Positions 48,079 to 61,447 of a DNA stretch of 64,000 nt are shown here, in pieces. Within the stretch, counting starts at the first letter, position 1, and each line of letters starts with the position of its first letter. The stretch spans positions 3,119,454 through 3,183,453 of the forward strand of contig NW_002060946.1 in the NCBI RefSeq assembly GCF_000150275.1. The letters run 5' to 3'. The notes under the pieces are model-generated. The model was not told the DNA's origin. It made no database searches and worked only from the letters and a program-made list of their open reading frames with translations. The position numbers were made by a program, and so were the translations under genes. This DNA comes from Trichoplax adhaerens (Eukaryota; Placozoa; Uniplacotomia; Trichoplacea; Trichoplacidae).

Positions 48079-50865
48079 GAGGGAAACCATTCGTATCAGA
48101 GCTAATGAGTAATACGGATAGAATCTTTCAAAATTTATTTCAGATGTTAGGTTATTCTCACTCAATGGTGGCCTATAATATAACTCAGTGTAACTGATTA
48201 CTAGACAAGTTATTAAAAACCTTATTGCCACAGTAATTGAATAAGTTGGTATTACTTGTTCATTTGAACTTTTTACTGCATTGTATTGAAGCAGATACTG
48301 CTTAGAATGTCGTAAATTTCTTCAATAACCACAAATATGCATTCCATCATGTCTCGTATTCGAGTTATAATATTTCTTAATGGACTTCGCAAATCTACTA
48401 ATAAATTTACTGCGAGAATAGAGATTATTATAATCAGTAAAGAAATATATCTGGGCATTTCACAAATTGACTGGGCATTTCGCGAATTGACTGGATTTCG
48501 TAATTGGACTGTAATAAAGCGACTACTATTTAGCTCGTCGGTTAGTTTGAATAGAGAATTTATAAGATTTAGTCATGTAGTTCTTGTACCTATCACTTAC
48601 CAAAGTAATAAATACTCAATGACTTCCTCGATTTTTTTATATAAAAATGTCACTGCTTCAGGACGGTGAGAATTCCTATCCTTGCTACTACAAATTTTTA
48701 GTGGCAATGTACTACGAGGTACGGTAGTTACTGCTATAGATAGATATCTTAGTAGATGTTTTATCTTTTAGCGAAAGTTTACTTAATTTACTGAAAATTT
48801 GAGCATTTCAGTGATTGTATTTATTTAAATTATAGGAACACTGACTTTATTCAGCTTCTTTAAATGCCCTCTATAATAACAATAAATTTGTTCCATCCAA
48901 AATAGTTATGATTTTTATTACATCTTTTGCCTAATTTGAAGATTTTATAGTCTGAGCACCATTTAGTTTTAAAATTAGATTTTAGCTTTGGTTGGATTAA
49001 TCATCGAATTGACCATTAGCATATTTAGTTGAGATACAATAATAGCTCCGCTTTTCAATAATATTCATATTCGTTTTGTCTGTAATGTCTATATCAACTC
49101 TAGCGTTAAATTACTAAGTGCAATTGTTGTTAGCGATAGGTATTTTATCGAATGTATTATCATTATTTAATGCTTAGTTAATTTATCCACAATTACAGTA
49201 TTTCAGTGATTGTTTCTGTTCATAAGGTGGATACACCTATTTTCACCTGCTTCTTTAATTTCTAGTTATAACTAAAATAAAAAGGATGATTTTTTATGAA
49301 AATTTCTGTTGGCTTTCTCGCTTCGTTTGATAAACTCTGCGGTTTTATCACATAAAAAGCATTCTAGAATATAAATTCTGACCTTTGAAGTTATGAGTCA
49401 TAGAATTGCACTCTCAATAAATTATGCGAACCGTTACATAGTATATCCGAAGTGATACTACATTGTTATGAGAATTTATCTGACTGTTTACTATAGAAGT
49501 GATTACGTCTGAAATGGTTGTTATTATGTAGGCAGCAATGTAAAATTCAATCTAACGGAAAAGATCAAATGAGCCATATTTATGTTTTAAGTTGTCTTCG
49601 AAATCGACCGGATTAGTGAATATCTAACTGTTTGCCAAACAGCTACGGATATTTCAACCGCATACCCCTATGCTATTGATTATGACTGAAAGTCTAGAAC
49701 CGTATACTACTCATGAAAACTAACCAGTCTTTACTGGCTAATCAGTCGCGAATGAATACAGCTTTTACAAATGTATTATCAGTAACTACTGCGGAAAGAT
49801 CATGTAACTTAAGTAAATTCTTAAGATAGCCATGACGATAAATTTATTATTTAATATTGATATCTTGATTGACTTTTACAGTTCGCAATAATAAGAACAG
49901 CATATTAATCAAAATTTTAAAATCTTAACTTAATGATATCTGAACATGATCGTAAACTTTAGGCGCTATCGACAACTAATAATATCGCCTGGTCAAAACA
50001 ATCAATTTTAAAAGGGCGTAATAATATCTATAAATTGATATGTGTAAAGAATATCGATTTTCAATGCTTAAAGGATATCAGTATTGTCTATTTGCATAAG
50101 AGGGAAATTATTATAGAAATCTCAGTTTTATCATAATTAATTTTACTGTAGACTTTGTCGTCTCAGAATTTTCTATAGAATTCACGATTCGCAGCTTTTA
50201 GAAATATACTTGGATCTCGCTTCTATAAACAATGACTAATCAACTTGGCTTTCAGATATCATACAAGAAAATCAGAAATTAAATTGATCGTTCCGTAAAG
50301 ATTTAAAAGAGATCTGAAATTATTATTAGTGTCGTTTCCTTGAAAAGGTGCTTTCACAACGGGATAGACAACGAAGAAGAATAACACATAAAGTATCGTA
50401 TATTCCTTTCCATTATAATTGTATATTTAATACATCGATTCACGATTAGTATGCCTAAAAGTGCTCATTTCCTTAAATTATAGTCAATTAGTAAAAGTAA
50501 ATTTGAAAGTAATTGTTAGTTGCATGTTTATACTCAACACTGTGCTTCCTTGTGCAGAACAATATTTTATAAAAACATGTGTTATAATTACCTACTGAGT
50601 GAATAGATTGCACATCTAAAAGTTCTAATTTTTTTAAATAATCGATTAATATAACCGTATAGATCGATATCTCATTCTCATACCAATGAAACTTACGTCA
50701 CAGCTATGATGTTATATATATTTGTTACGGTACGAACTACCGTGAAGAAATAGCTATCTAAATTTGGTTAATATAATATAGTGATATTATATTACAACTA
50801 GCTATTTACTATAGGAATTACTCTAATTATAAATGTATTACAGTAAATTTAATGCTGTGCTGTAA
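48079..50865. other. Intergenic, small 21-bp duplication
   Basis: AT-rich. At about 48452-48492 'ctgggcatttc.c.aattga' is present twice in tandem. The open frame at 48337-48669 spans it and resembles no known protein. Confidence 0.4.
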
Positions 50866-51149
50866 TGTGCACTGAAATGATTCTGTGAATGGGCATATTG
50901 TAGTCCGGCTGTGAAAAACTAGTTATCTCACCTAAGTATTTTTATAAGATGATTTGTGAATGTTAGCTGCTGTAGAAGGGTATATAAGCCCGTCAGATAG
51001 TTGAATAAAGCAGTTCTCAATTGTATAGTTGTTTTAACGTAGAACCAAAGGCGTCTAAATTCTTGTGAGTAGGGATACTGAATCCCGGAGACTATAGAGA
51101 TTTAGAGATTTGTTTTACGTTATCCTTGTCACGAAGCTGGTTTGTGACA
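50866..51149 (+). mobile_element. LTR-like element A
   Basis: TATATAA at 50981 is followed about 23 bp on by GAATAAAGCAG and then, at 51126-51150, by TTGTCAC...GTGACAA, an 11-nt-loop hairpin whose last bases GTGACA would suit an LTR 3' end. Upstream, 'atgattctgtgaatgggcatat' aligns with the element at 59.2 kb. A TATA box closely followed by a poly(A)-type hexamer is typical of the U3-R part of Ty3/gypsy-like LTRs. The interpretation as a solo LTR is an inference: no internal coding region, primer-binding site or target duplication was found. A non-coding RNA gene is an alternative. Confidence 0.45.
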
Positions 51150-53138
51150 ATATTATAAATAAACAATGATTTGACATATAATTATAATAGTCAGTATTAC
51201 TACGTAAAATGTTCTAATTATAGACCATTTCTTTAATAAATTGCTTTATTTCAAAATCGAAACCATAGCTTGAAGAATTCAAGAATTTGATTTACAGCTA
51301 TCACATAACAACGTTATTTACAATGTAGTTCCCACCTGCCTGGAGTTTAATTAAAAGTGTGGGTAGGGCATTTCTATTTATTTATACTAATATTTGCTAG
51401 CCATGGTGACAGGAGAAGAATCAAACTCATGTCTAGCTGTAATTGATAAACATTTCTATTCTAAAATCCCTCAATCTGTACACTAACTACAGTCTACGAG
51501 ACCTTGACCTTTGCTTACTGGCAAATAGCGAAAATTGGTAGGTATATTAATTAATCTGAACAAAGATTTTTATTCTGATGGAAGAAATTGTTAAAGATTT
51601 CCTATACGCGATTGGCAGCGCTATCTGGATTGTAGACTCTCGTGATATACACAGCCTAACTACAAAAAAAGTTGTTATAATCTTATTTATTATCAATTAT
51701 AAATTTTAATAAATTCTTTCCTAATAGATGTCAATATTACATTTTTTACGGTTTGCCAAAAAAATTTAACTTTGTAAGATCAAAATATATTCATACCGGA
51801 CCATGTTATCTTACAGAATTTGCATATTGTTTGTCATGTGATTTCAGTGCTTGATAGCCGCTGTAATAAAGCTGCTTCATAAAATTCTCCAAAAATTCAA
51901 ACCCAAAACGATTGGTAGTGAAACGCCTTAATTCCGAATTTTCGTTAACCAAAATCTTTCCAACTGCAGACCATCATTTCAAGTACAAAGAAGAAAATCT
52001 CTATTATGTTACCTTCACTGCTTATATTCTTAGCTTATTTGTGAGCCAAAGATCATATACGAATAAGAACTATCGAATAATATCGATTAGCCTACTAGAC
52101 TCAGTGTAAGAACGAAATTCTACGATTACTATAGTTCCCTGCGAAATTAAAACTGTTGCATCCTTTGCAGTAATAAGATGACCATACTTGAATTTGTTAT
52201 TGCTAACTATAAATAACTCTATCATGTTGACAACGTTATTACAACCTGCGTAATAACGCAAGGTTATTATTTCTGCAAGTATGGAATGGAATTCACGTCT
52301 TATGGTTTTACTTTACGTACATATCAAAGTCGAGCATAAAAATAACTAAAGTAACGAGAGAATTATTGCTATTCTGCTAACATTTCAAATATTGTAAATT
52401 TGCCTTTCTATACTTTCAATGTTATTCTCATTCTTTAATATCTGGTCCTGTGTATAACCAACATAAGAACAACTACTTATGAAGACTTTAGCCCTTACAC
52501 GCAATATTTCAAGTCCGTATTGTACATATTACATCGAAATAATAGAACTATAAACCGCAGAAGTTTTTCTCTAATTAACATATTTTAAACTGTAGTCTGA
52601 TACATTAATAGATGTATTGTAAATGCTCATACGGTAGAAACGATATAAATTTTAAAATACTTTGAATTGGAAACTATCCCTTGTATTAGCTAGTGACTGT
52701 ATAAAAGGATAAAGAAAATAAATAATAATCAAACGCTATTATACCAGTAGCCAATTAGAATACTGCGGAAAGCCTAGCATCTAATTGTGATTTTGCAAAA
52801 GTGATTATGGTCTCAAAGGAGAAAAACTTTTAATCACGATACTAACCCATTGCTATCATTCCTATTAATCTTTAGCTCTATGTAGTTCATCAATTAGTAA
52901 TTACATGGAACAGAATTAATTATGCTCAATTAATTAATACCATATAGGGTACTAAGCACGTTTACGGCTAAATTCCAGATACTCATAAATTTTATTAGTT
53001 TACAGTATTTAAAATTCACAACTACTTGATTTTGATACGGAAACGAAATTCAGATCGTCATCATCTAAGCTTATGTATAAAATTAATTATAACATTCTAA
53101 ATTGGCGATTTTACCAATTATTTGCCAATGAAATTAAA
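51150..53138. other. Intergenic, nothing recognised beyond a possible second hairpin
   Basis: The first 220 bp may still belong to the element upstream: 'cagctatcaca' and 'cctggag' also follow the copy at 61.4 kb. The open frames at 51912-52109 and 52070-52261 are not supported. Confidence 0.35.
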
Positions 53139-53400
53139 TCCTAGTAGTTAACATTCTGGTCACAAATACCGATACCACTAGTCAACCATCTTTACACTTT
53201 TTAATTGTAAGATAGCTGATCAGAGTAGAATTAAATAGCAGCATAATAAACTGGTGGTTATTCAAATAATTTTGCCAAGGAATCCTAGTAATTAATAATT
53301 CTGGTAAGAAATACTGATACCACCAGCCAATGTCTTTTCTCTTTGTTATTGTAAGGTAGCTAATCATGGTAACTTAAATTAAAAGAATAACGAAACTGTT
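53139..53400 (+). repeat. 144-bp tandem duplication
   Basis: 'tcctagtagttaacattctggt' type sequence at 53139 recurs at 53283. It shares 'aatac.gataccac.ag.caa', 'attgtaag.tagct.atca' and further bases. The minus-strand open frame at 53182-53367 simply crosses it, and its two halves look alike for that reason. Confidence 0.85.
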
Positions 53401-53955
53401 GGCCAATTGCCATCCAATCGGCACCATATTTAATTGCACTATATAATAATCGCTAAATGTGTATCTCAATCCTGTAAGTGGTTATTATATTTCGTTAAAT
53501 TATCAAATTGGCGTCATGATATCAGGATTTATTATAATTAAGATTTAGGCTACCATCCCCTTCTTTAAACGGGTATATTCATCAATAGATACGTTAGAAG
53601 ATTTCGCTGACTTACTCGAGGAATATTGTATACTTTTCTCTGATAAATTAATTTGTGAATCGAATCACTATATCAGACTGGATTTTAGTCACTTCCTTGT
53701 TATTTTAATATTTTAATACGTTCGCAAATTCATTCAGTTTAATGACCTAATAAAGTTTAATACACAGCAATATTTTGTTGTTATGCTAAAAATGATTATT
53801 TTCGGAGCCAATTTAAGAATTTTTGCTGCAAAATTATAGTTCCTGATCCTAATCATGTATGGTGATATAGCTTTTACATAAACAAATTTCATATCAGAGC
53901 AAATAGCTGTTTCTTAGTTAACACTAGCATGCATGTCATAATGAGTAAAGTAATT
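53401..53955. other. Intergenic, 3' flank of the minus-strand receptor
   Basis: AT-rich; nothing recognised. Confidence 0.4.
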
Positions 53956-55107
53956 TCAATTTACCGATTTTACATTATTTATCGGAGAAGTTTGATTGTA
54001 AATAGCATTGATAGATCGAGTAGAATGTCTAGTTATGTAAAATAATCGATTAAAGTTACTAAAACTATAAAACTGCTGGACTTGACTAGCAGAATTGGCT
54101 CGCACTAAAATTAGATCATGACGGTAACAATCCCTTAGTCGTCTTAATGTACTATAACATTGCCGCCGATAAAAGGAATTAATTACAAGATATATGATAG
54201 GGTTAAAACATGCATTAATCATGACTAATAAAATATTGATGAAAGCAAAGATTGAATTATAATGCGTAATCATGAAGTTGAATAAGGTGAAATAAATCTG
54301 ACTGGGTAGCCAACAAACAAAATATACTACAGCTGAAGTAAATGCTACAAATGTTAATTGACGCATCATACGACGATTTCTTTGCTTAACTATAGCACTT
54401 GAACTACTAATTTTATTAGCTGATTTATGAAAATTTATTAATAAAAATATATAACATGTGAAAGTTATAGCCATTGGAAGAATTAATTTTAAAATTAGCT
54501 GAATGACATAAATAAATTGATTTAATTCTTGACTACAGGGCAATGGTCGCCAGCTGCACTGTACTGTACAATTGAAGTGACAGTAGTTATGATAGATATC
54601 AGGCGAGTTGATTAACATTGCAAAGGGAAAAACAACAGAAATGGATATTGATGTGAAGCGTGATGTGAATATGCTTTTATATTTGATTGGTCTAGCAACC
54701 ATACACCATCGCTCAATACTTAATAATGTAGTGATATAAGTTGAGATGGTCCCAAATGACCAAAAGAAATAGTAGGATTTAAATAATCCACAGTATAGAG
54801 TTGTAATCCAATCACTTTCAATTGAAATAGCACCGTCTATAACAACATCTGGACCAACTAGTATGACAACTCCAATCAAGCCATCAGAAATAGCCAAAGA
54901 TAGAATAAATTTACTGGAAATGAGCCGAGATAATGCTTTATTCACAATAAACACCGAACAAATTAATAAGTTGCCAAATATAGCTATGCTACCAAGTGCG
55001 ATCAGTATTACCTTTACAAAAATGGGATTTATAGCGATTGTCAAGGATTGAAAATAATGGTAATGTTTAGAAGGGTTGTCCTCCGTCATAGTATGATTTG
55101 AAGCCAT
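53956..55107 (-). CDS. Class A GPCR, single exon (DG subfamily)
   Basis: 383 residues from the first ATG at 55107; the open frame extends to a TTG at 55161 but without an ATG. It has Asn46 in FGN of TM1, Asp75 in LAISD of TM2, Cys106 before TM3, and E132-R133-W134 ending TM3. Pro211 is in TM5, CWLP at 265-268 in TM6 and NPIIY at 302-306 in TM7. Extracellular loop 2 holds four cysteines within about 16 residues (Cys176, 180, 184, 191), so one can bridge to Cys106 and the others may form an extra local disulfide. An Asn-Cys-Thr glycosylation site lies in the same loop. The first loop has VVIDG, shared with the receptor at 47053. The C-terminal tail is about 70 residues and Ser/Asn-rich. It is the intact relative of the pseudogene at 39 kb, on the same strand. 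Plasma-membrane receptor, ligand unknown. Confidence 0.93.
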   Translation of the reverse strand: MASNHTMTEDNPSKHYHYFQSLTIAINPIFVKVILIALGSIAIFGNLLICSVFIVNKALSRLISSKFILSLAISDGLIGVVILVGPDVVIDGAISIESDWITTLYCGLFKSYYFFWSFGTISTYITTLLSIERWCMVARPIKYKSIFTSRFTSISISVVFPFAMLINSPDIYHNYCHFNCTVQCSWRPLPCSQELNQFIYVIQLILKLILPMAITFTCYIFLLINFHKSANKISSSSAIVKQRNRRMMRQLTFVAFTSAVVYFVCWLPSQIYFTLFNFMITHYNSIFAFINILLVMINACFNPIIYLVINSFYRRQCYSTLRRLRDCYRHDLILVRANSASQVQQFYSFSNFNRLFYITRHSTRSINAIYNQTSPINNVKSVN

Positions 55108-58100
55108 TTTAATAAAATATACTTGATATCTACTTTCAATCGTAGCTGAAGAAAGGATCAAAGGCGACTATGGTGTGGAAATTCATCCAAATATTAATAG
55201 GGTAACAGGTAGAAATAAATCTAAGCAAAGGTGTTATCGAGCTTTTAATTTATATCCGCATAAGTTTACTAATTAGAATATAAATTACCAATGGGCAGAA
55301 CTAACAGCAGTAAACCTTTGGACCAGCCTTAAATGGTACACCAAAGCCTACAATTCGAATCGTCTTCAAGTTGTAAAGAATGATCGGCCGGGCAATGATG
55401 TGGCTTAATGGTGCTGTTTAAAAAATAGATGATAAGGTGACGTTTATATCACTTATTGTGAAAGTGGGAGAAAATTTGATATTTTCGTTGAATGCTGCTA
55501 AAGTACGAGTGATTTTCTTGATAAGGCCGACCATAAAATGTAACTTTAATTTCGCTTCGTAGAGTACTGACACGAGAGTTGTTCCAATTTGTAGTTGATG
55601 TAATTGCGAATGAAAAGAATTGATAGGAGGCGGAAAATTCGTCGCAAGCTGAATACAAGAAATTCTGATCAGGAAATACCCGCTATATACATATATCGTC
55701 AGTTTTATATTTTATTAAAGTGCTGTAGCATAACACTTTTAAATAAGGATATTTTCGAAACTTTAGAAGAACAAGTACGGATCAATTTATTAATTTATTC
55801 CATTAGCTACAACTCAATCAGGGCGATTACATTGTGACCTTAAATGATTTTCCTTTTATACCGTTGATTGTGTTTCTAAAAATCAACATCTGGCCCTCAA
55901 ATAATTATCATCTCATGAATTATAGATAACTTTGTCCACAATGAAACATATTGATTACATTATCCATTTTGGTACGCTCTAATGGAAAAAAATCCTAATG
56001 CTTTATTTTCAGCCAGCACTCTAGCTAATCCTTTCAACAAACTCTTTATTATGTCAATAGAAATGGAATAAAATCTACTTAATTAGATTTGATAAGCTAT
56101 TAAAATAGTTTGATTTACATCTTTTACCCTAAATACAGTTTAATTGATATATCTTCACTGAATTTTTGCCTCCTTTTCATAACAATTTCTAACCAAATGA
56201 TTAGTGTGCATGCATAAAATAACGCCATGAATGAAGTCTTATTGTCTATCTTTAGATTTTAATGGAATACTGTCTTTCAATAATTATTGATGGTGGAAAA
56301 AGAGAGCGAATAACTACGCTATGTTTGTTGACTATGACATTAAGCTTTGTTGACATATTGTTAGGACAGCTTTAATTATGGGTTATAATAGTTATCTGTT
56401 ATTGCCGATATCTTGAAACGAAGTTAATGTAAGTCTAGCTCATCAGTAGATGTAACTGTAAAATTTTATTGTCTTCATTAATTGTCTCACTGTACTTTTC
56501 AATGGCATTCCAGAATTTTCTTGATCAATGCATTAAATAAAATTCCCACCAGATAGGCAATCAGTATACATACAGTTTGATCTGAATACTATTAAAATAT
56601 AAAATATTTCTACTTATTAGTAATTAGAGAACTACGGTACATTACTGTCAAGTAAAAATTAGTTTACTGATCGTATTTACTGGAATGATTAATATCCTTC
56701 TAGTCGGCAGACAGTAATTCATAATAATATCAGTACTATTAAGGTAGAACGAACGCGGTAACTTTAAAGAAGTCTACTCATAAACAGTAATATGCTGTTT
56801 ATTCTATTTCTTTGGCTAGTACAAATGAATCTAAACTAATTTTTATCCATTAAATTAATAAATGTTACAATTGTAACTATCGCTATTGTCATCCTACTAA
56901 TCAATTTTTAATTCCATTACAGTATTTAAAACAATTTTTCACAGAATCATTTTATTCCTTCAAGTACCCAATCGCTCATATTTAGACCTTTCTAAAGCTT
57001 TAGAACTGTACACATAGCTACAAAGTATTGCATGCATTTAGGAAGCCCGTGTAACTTTACAGTATTTAAAAAAATAATAATAACCGCATGTTGACTTGAT
57101 GTAATGGTAAGCCCAAGCAGGTTGCAACTTCGATATTAAAGTATATCTCGATCTATATAACTATGAAATACCATTAAATGGAGTATCATTCGTGAAGTGA
57201 TTGTGTCATTTTTGAATATTTTAGGCCCGCTTTTAAATATTTAGCGCAGCAGAAATTAGTTGAGATAAATACAATTAACACCCACTTCCTTCCATGCACG
57301 GAGCCTAAATGGCTCTGTCTATTCGTTCTGAGAATAATGTTCAACCATGATTTCAATAAAAGAAATCCTTATTTTGACTTTTGCTACTGTTATAAATTAA
57401 TAATGAAGACTACGCATATATCGTATTTGGAAATAATTTGTTCTAGGATGTATTTTTAAAAACTTTTTTCTACTCCAATTTATTTCATACACCCGATTTC
57501 CTAGGTCATGACTTTATTACCGACACCACAATTTCTCTTTTACTAAAAAGAGTGCTACATCTTGATCATTTTAGGTAAGCTATAATTATCTTTAATAATT
57601 TAAGGTAGTTTTTATCAAACGGATTCAAACGTGAATATCTAATATGAAGTAAAGAGAATTTTCAAATAAGAAATGACTCCTGGATTTCCGTCTATAGGCT
57701 TGAAAAGGTACACAGTGCTTTATTTATTTAAACCGTAATGAAGCATCGCCATATACATCTCTAGAATTCTAGTTTATGATATATTTTATTAATTCTTATG
57801 ATGAATAAAACAATTTAGTGCGAATTATTTTTATTTTATTTTACGATTACAACTACTAAATCTGAGATTCAAATTTTATAGTGTTCTCAAGTGCTCAAGG
57901 ATAATATAATATGAATGTTATGGTGAATGAAACTATTTAATTCCATTTTGATTGCATTTTACAATTTTAAAAAGCTTATTGCTCGAATGTTAAATACTAT
58001 TGAGGGGTCTGGATTTCCCCCTGTATTGTATACAATTAATCGCAAAATGCAATAAAAATTCGGATTAAATGATTTCATGTAACACAGCATTCATTTTTAT

Positions 58101-59186
58101 CTTTGGGTAAATACCATAAAAATAACATTTCTGACATACTAGTGGTTCTTGACTACTTCTTGACAAAGAGTACTGATCCTTGCGTTAAAAGTATAAACGT
58201 TAATCCCAAATAGATTTGTTCAAAGCAGTTTATTGAAAATGTTGATATTATCTTTTCATCTTTTACCTTGTATCTATCGTCTCACTATATAAAAGAATAC
58301 TGCCGTATATCTAAATTAGAAATATCTATATTCATCCTGGTTCGACTATTCAAATTGTCAATTGAAATCAAGGATACTGTTTATTCATCGTCCATTTATC
58401 ATGTTGCCGACAATGGAAAACAGCCGTTGTAGACGAAAAATTATTTATTTCCTGCAGGTAGGAAATCCTATTTCATTATCGGAAAACGGCTTAATAATAA
58501 TACAGCTATATAAAATCAATTTAATATTATCATTACTGAAGCAAATTTCGATGGTAAATTATAATAACAGATAATAAGTTTGTAGTAAATAATGTACTGT
58601 ACATGGTCAATTAAATTATATAATAGTGACGGTTATCAATGTCTGTGGAGAGCATAATATTTTAAGCGACTTTTGCTTTCTTTATATACCGTTGGTTGAT
58701 CAACGGAGGCATACAGTAGATTAGGAGCAAATCACGTATAAGCCTATGCTATTAATTAAATAGATTGATTGCCCTTGCATCAATGATCTATATCGATGGT
58801 AAAAATATTTTCATCCTCTTTGCAGTTTGAGCCTTATGAAGTAATTCGTATTATGAGCTATGATGCTAGTGCCAGCAACTACCGCCATCCTTCTTATAGG
58901 ATTGCTTATTTTTACTAGTCTTGCTTTCCGTCAACAGACAATACGAAAAGGCTAATCCATGATAACTCAACTGCATAAATATCATTAATTATGCAATCAT
59001 TAAAAGACCATTTAGATTTCTATGCCTTATGCAGTTACCGTAATACAATCTATATTTTTACGAAAAGAAACTGACAAGTCATGATTGGCACTTTTGAGTC
59101 ACAGAGCTGTCTTATCTTAGGAAAATTAGCTGTGTTCAGTAACATAGCTTTATTTAGATTACTAGATAGCTTATACTTTAGATTGT
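55108..59186. other. Long intergenic stretch, no supported gene
   Basis: About 4 kb. Open frames at 55449-55658 (minus), 55604-55837 and 58362-58574 were examined; none resembles a family. A small 8-bp hairpin lies at about 57298-57318 (GAGCC...GGCTC core). Confidence 0.4.
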
Positions 59187-59836
59187 GTATTGTGTCTTGA
59201 TGATTCTACGAATGGGTATATCATAGCCTAACTGTCTTGTTTAGTCGTCGGATACCAATGTCCTTCAATATCACCGTATTAATTAAGCATTTAGATACAA
59301 ATTTACAACCTGATTTCATAGGCGCTTCTGATATTAATCATAACTTTTAGTTACAGTGAAAGGGTATGTAAGTCCGCCATTTTGTATAATGAAGTTATTT
59401 CTTTAATGAAGTGCTAAACGTTAAGTTAAAGGCATACAAATCACTGAGAATCTGTAGGATTAGGGGAAAGTGTTTCTAAGTATTTCTATCGTAAAATAAT
59501 TATTCTGGACACAGCACATATGAGTAGTCAGGGACTTGACTGAGTAACTACGATTTGTACGAAAACGAGAAATGACGATATTCCGAAAATCTTTTCATTA
59601 TATAGATTAACTATTAGCTACCGTTAACAAAGTTATTCTTAATTCTACGAGCCTTAATTTAGACTTCATCAAGACATGTAAAAACATAAATATTTACCTA
59701 TGCTTAACTCTAATTTTATAACCATTCTTGCCTAAAACGACGATTCGCGCTCATACATGAAACATTCAGTATTTGGTTCAGAGTAAAGATTTATAGATTT
59801 TAACTTTTTCTTTATCACAGAGCTGGTTTATGATAA
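59187..59836 (+). mobile_element. LTR-like element B, interrupted
   Basis: 'atgattctacgaatgggtatat' opens the match to element A. A TATA-like TATGTAAG lies at 59365. The terminal hairpin TTATCA...TGATAA is at 59812-59836. The loop sequence 'cagagctggttta' is nearly the same as in A, while both stem sides changed together (G-to-A on one side, C-to-T on the other), so pairing is kept. The distance from TATA to hairpin is about 450 bp against 145 in A, which implies an internal insertion of about 300 bp. Confidence 0.4.
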
Positions 59837-61189
59837 TTTGTTATAAAGAAGTGCCGTATCATATTTTATTCGGTTGCCGTGATTGGTCAATAAAAACAAT
59901 TCATCCCTATAATTTGTTTAACTTAAGATTTAGAAGTTTTATCATTTTTTATTTACAATTAATCGTATATTTTTCTAGGGTAATGCAATCTAAGAAAGTC
60001 CATCTTATCGGTAATTAAAATTTTTATATTTTTACTTATAGTATATTTGCTTAATGTAATAGATTAGTCACCAATAACTATTAAATTGACGAGTATCATA
60101 TGCAATCGTTTTGTCTATGTGTACATATATATTAGCAACTAAATCATTAATTATAATTATAGTTCCTTTCTGCTGGAATTACCGTTTTCACTTTACTGTC
60201 ACTCCAAGAAAATTTATTAAATTAAATTTAATGAACATTTCAGGTAGATGCATGAGATCGGAAGAAGCTTGCATGGATTAATTACTAAATGGGTCCAAAA
60301 CTCACAAACTAGGTTATCCAGACCCATTCGTATTTCTAATAGGAATATTAGACTCGCGACCTTTACTATTTGTAAGGGTTACATTTTTTAGTAACTTATG
60401 CCTGTACTGGAGGGTGATCAATTAGAAATTCACTTAGGATAATGGAATAATTGAAATGAATCATTGAATGTATCACTTTTTCATCTTAAATAATCGAAGG
60501 TAATCATTTTGATTATAAGATAGGATTGCTATCATTGCTTTTTGAAATAAGGATTTAACCATTTTGCTAATGAGCACAGTAATAACTTCAGTAGAAAAGA
60601 CATACATTAAAAAATTTTAAGTTGTTTAAGGTTCTGCAACTACATCGGTAAAACATGCGGTATATTACGGAATTGAGAATAATCCAATTTACTTGACCTG
60701 AAGGCTTAATAGATTTTCATCATACATGTTACGAATACGTTAACAGTTTCATTAAAATACAGACAGTAGTAAAAGTTTTATGCTACTTCAAGTGAATTAA
60801 AGAATTAATGACCCTCTGTTACAGTGTTATACACTGTATTACAGTAGAAATATCAATGTTAGGATAATTCTATTAGACTATCCTTATTTAGTTAACTTCT
60901 AATTTGGATATACTGTATTTTAATATAGCACTGACTTTTTATGACAGTGACACTTATACACATACTGAAATTAATAGTTCTAATAGGGAATGCAAATCAT
61001 CTGCTTACAGTTCGAATCATTGTGATTGTAATTTACTTATGGTAGACTGTAAATTATCATGGAAATGTTCCGTGATAGGACATATCGTAATCTGACTATT
61101 CTGTATTAGTCATTACATGTCTATGTTCGTAAATACTGTTGTCTGCATTAAGGGAGCAGTAGCTAAAATTAATATCTAATTCAGTAAAT
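59837..61189. other. Intergenic, nothing recognised
   Basis: AT-rich. The open frames at 59830-60018 and 60904-61095 are not supported by any family resemblance. Confidence 0.4.
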
Positions 61190-61447
61190 GATTCTAATGT
61201 TAATTGTATTAACTATGACTCATGAACTATTGAGGAATAGTATATAAATGCAGTATATCGTGAAATAAAGAAGAATTGTCCAACTTAGTGTTTAACGTAA
61301 AACACGAGGCGTTTAAGTCTTTGTGTAGTCTGCTAGTAGAGCAAAAGTGTTTGTGATAGTGCAGATATCGTTCCTTGATACGTGGTTCAAGGAATTGACT
61401 TATTGATCGTATATTGCGTTATCTTGTTGCAAAGCTGTTTTGTGACA
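61190..61447 (+). mobile_element. LTR-like element C
   Basis: TATATAA at 61242 is followed by GAAATAAAGAAG about 22 bp on, then 'ttaacgtaaaacacgaggcgttta' aligns with 'ttaacgtagaaccaaaggcgtcta' of element A. At 61424-61447 'ttgttgcaaagctgttttgtgaca' matches the A hairpin, but its left arm has two changes and pairs less well. Similarity to A may continue for about 200 bp downstream ('cagctatcaca', 'cctggag'). A 72-codon open frame at 61382-61600 overlaps the end but is not conserved in A or B. Confidence 0.42.

Noticed and set aside
48337-48669. 110-codon open frame after the receptor at 47053
   Set aside because: It contains a 21-bp DNA duplication, has low-complexity AT-driven composition and no family resemblance.
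35011-61020. Isolated 'gttcgaa' T-loop-like matches (for example near 35015, 58338 and 61011)
   Set aside because: No D-arm, anticodon arm or acceptor stem could be paired around them, so no tRNA gene is called.
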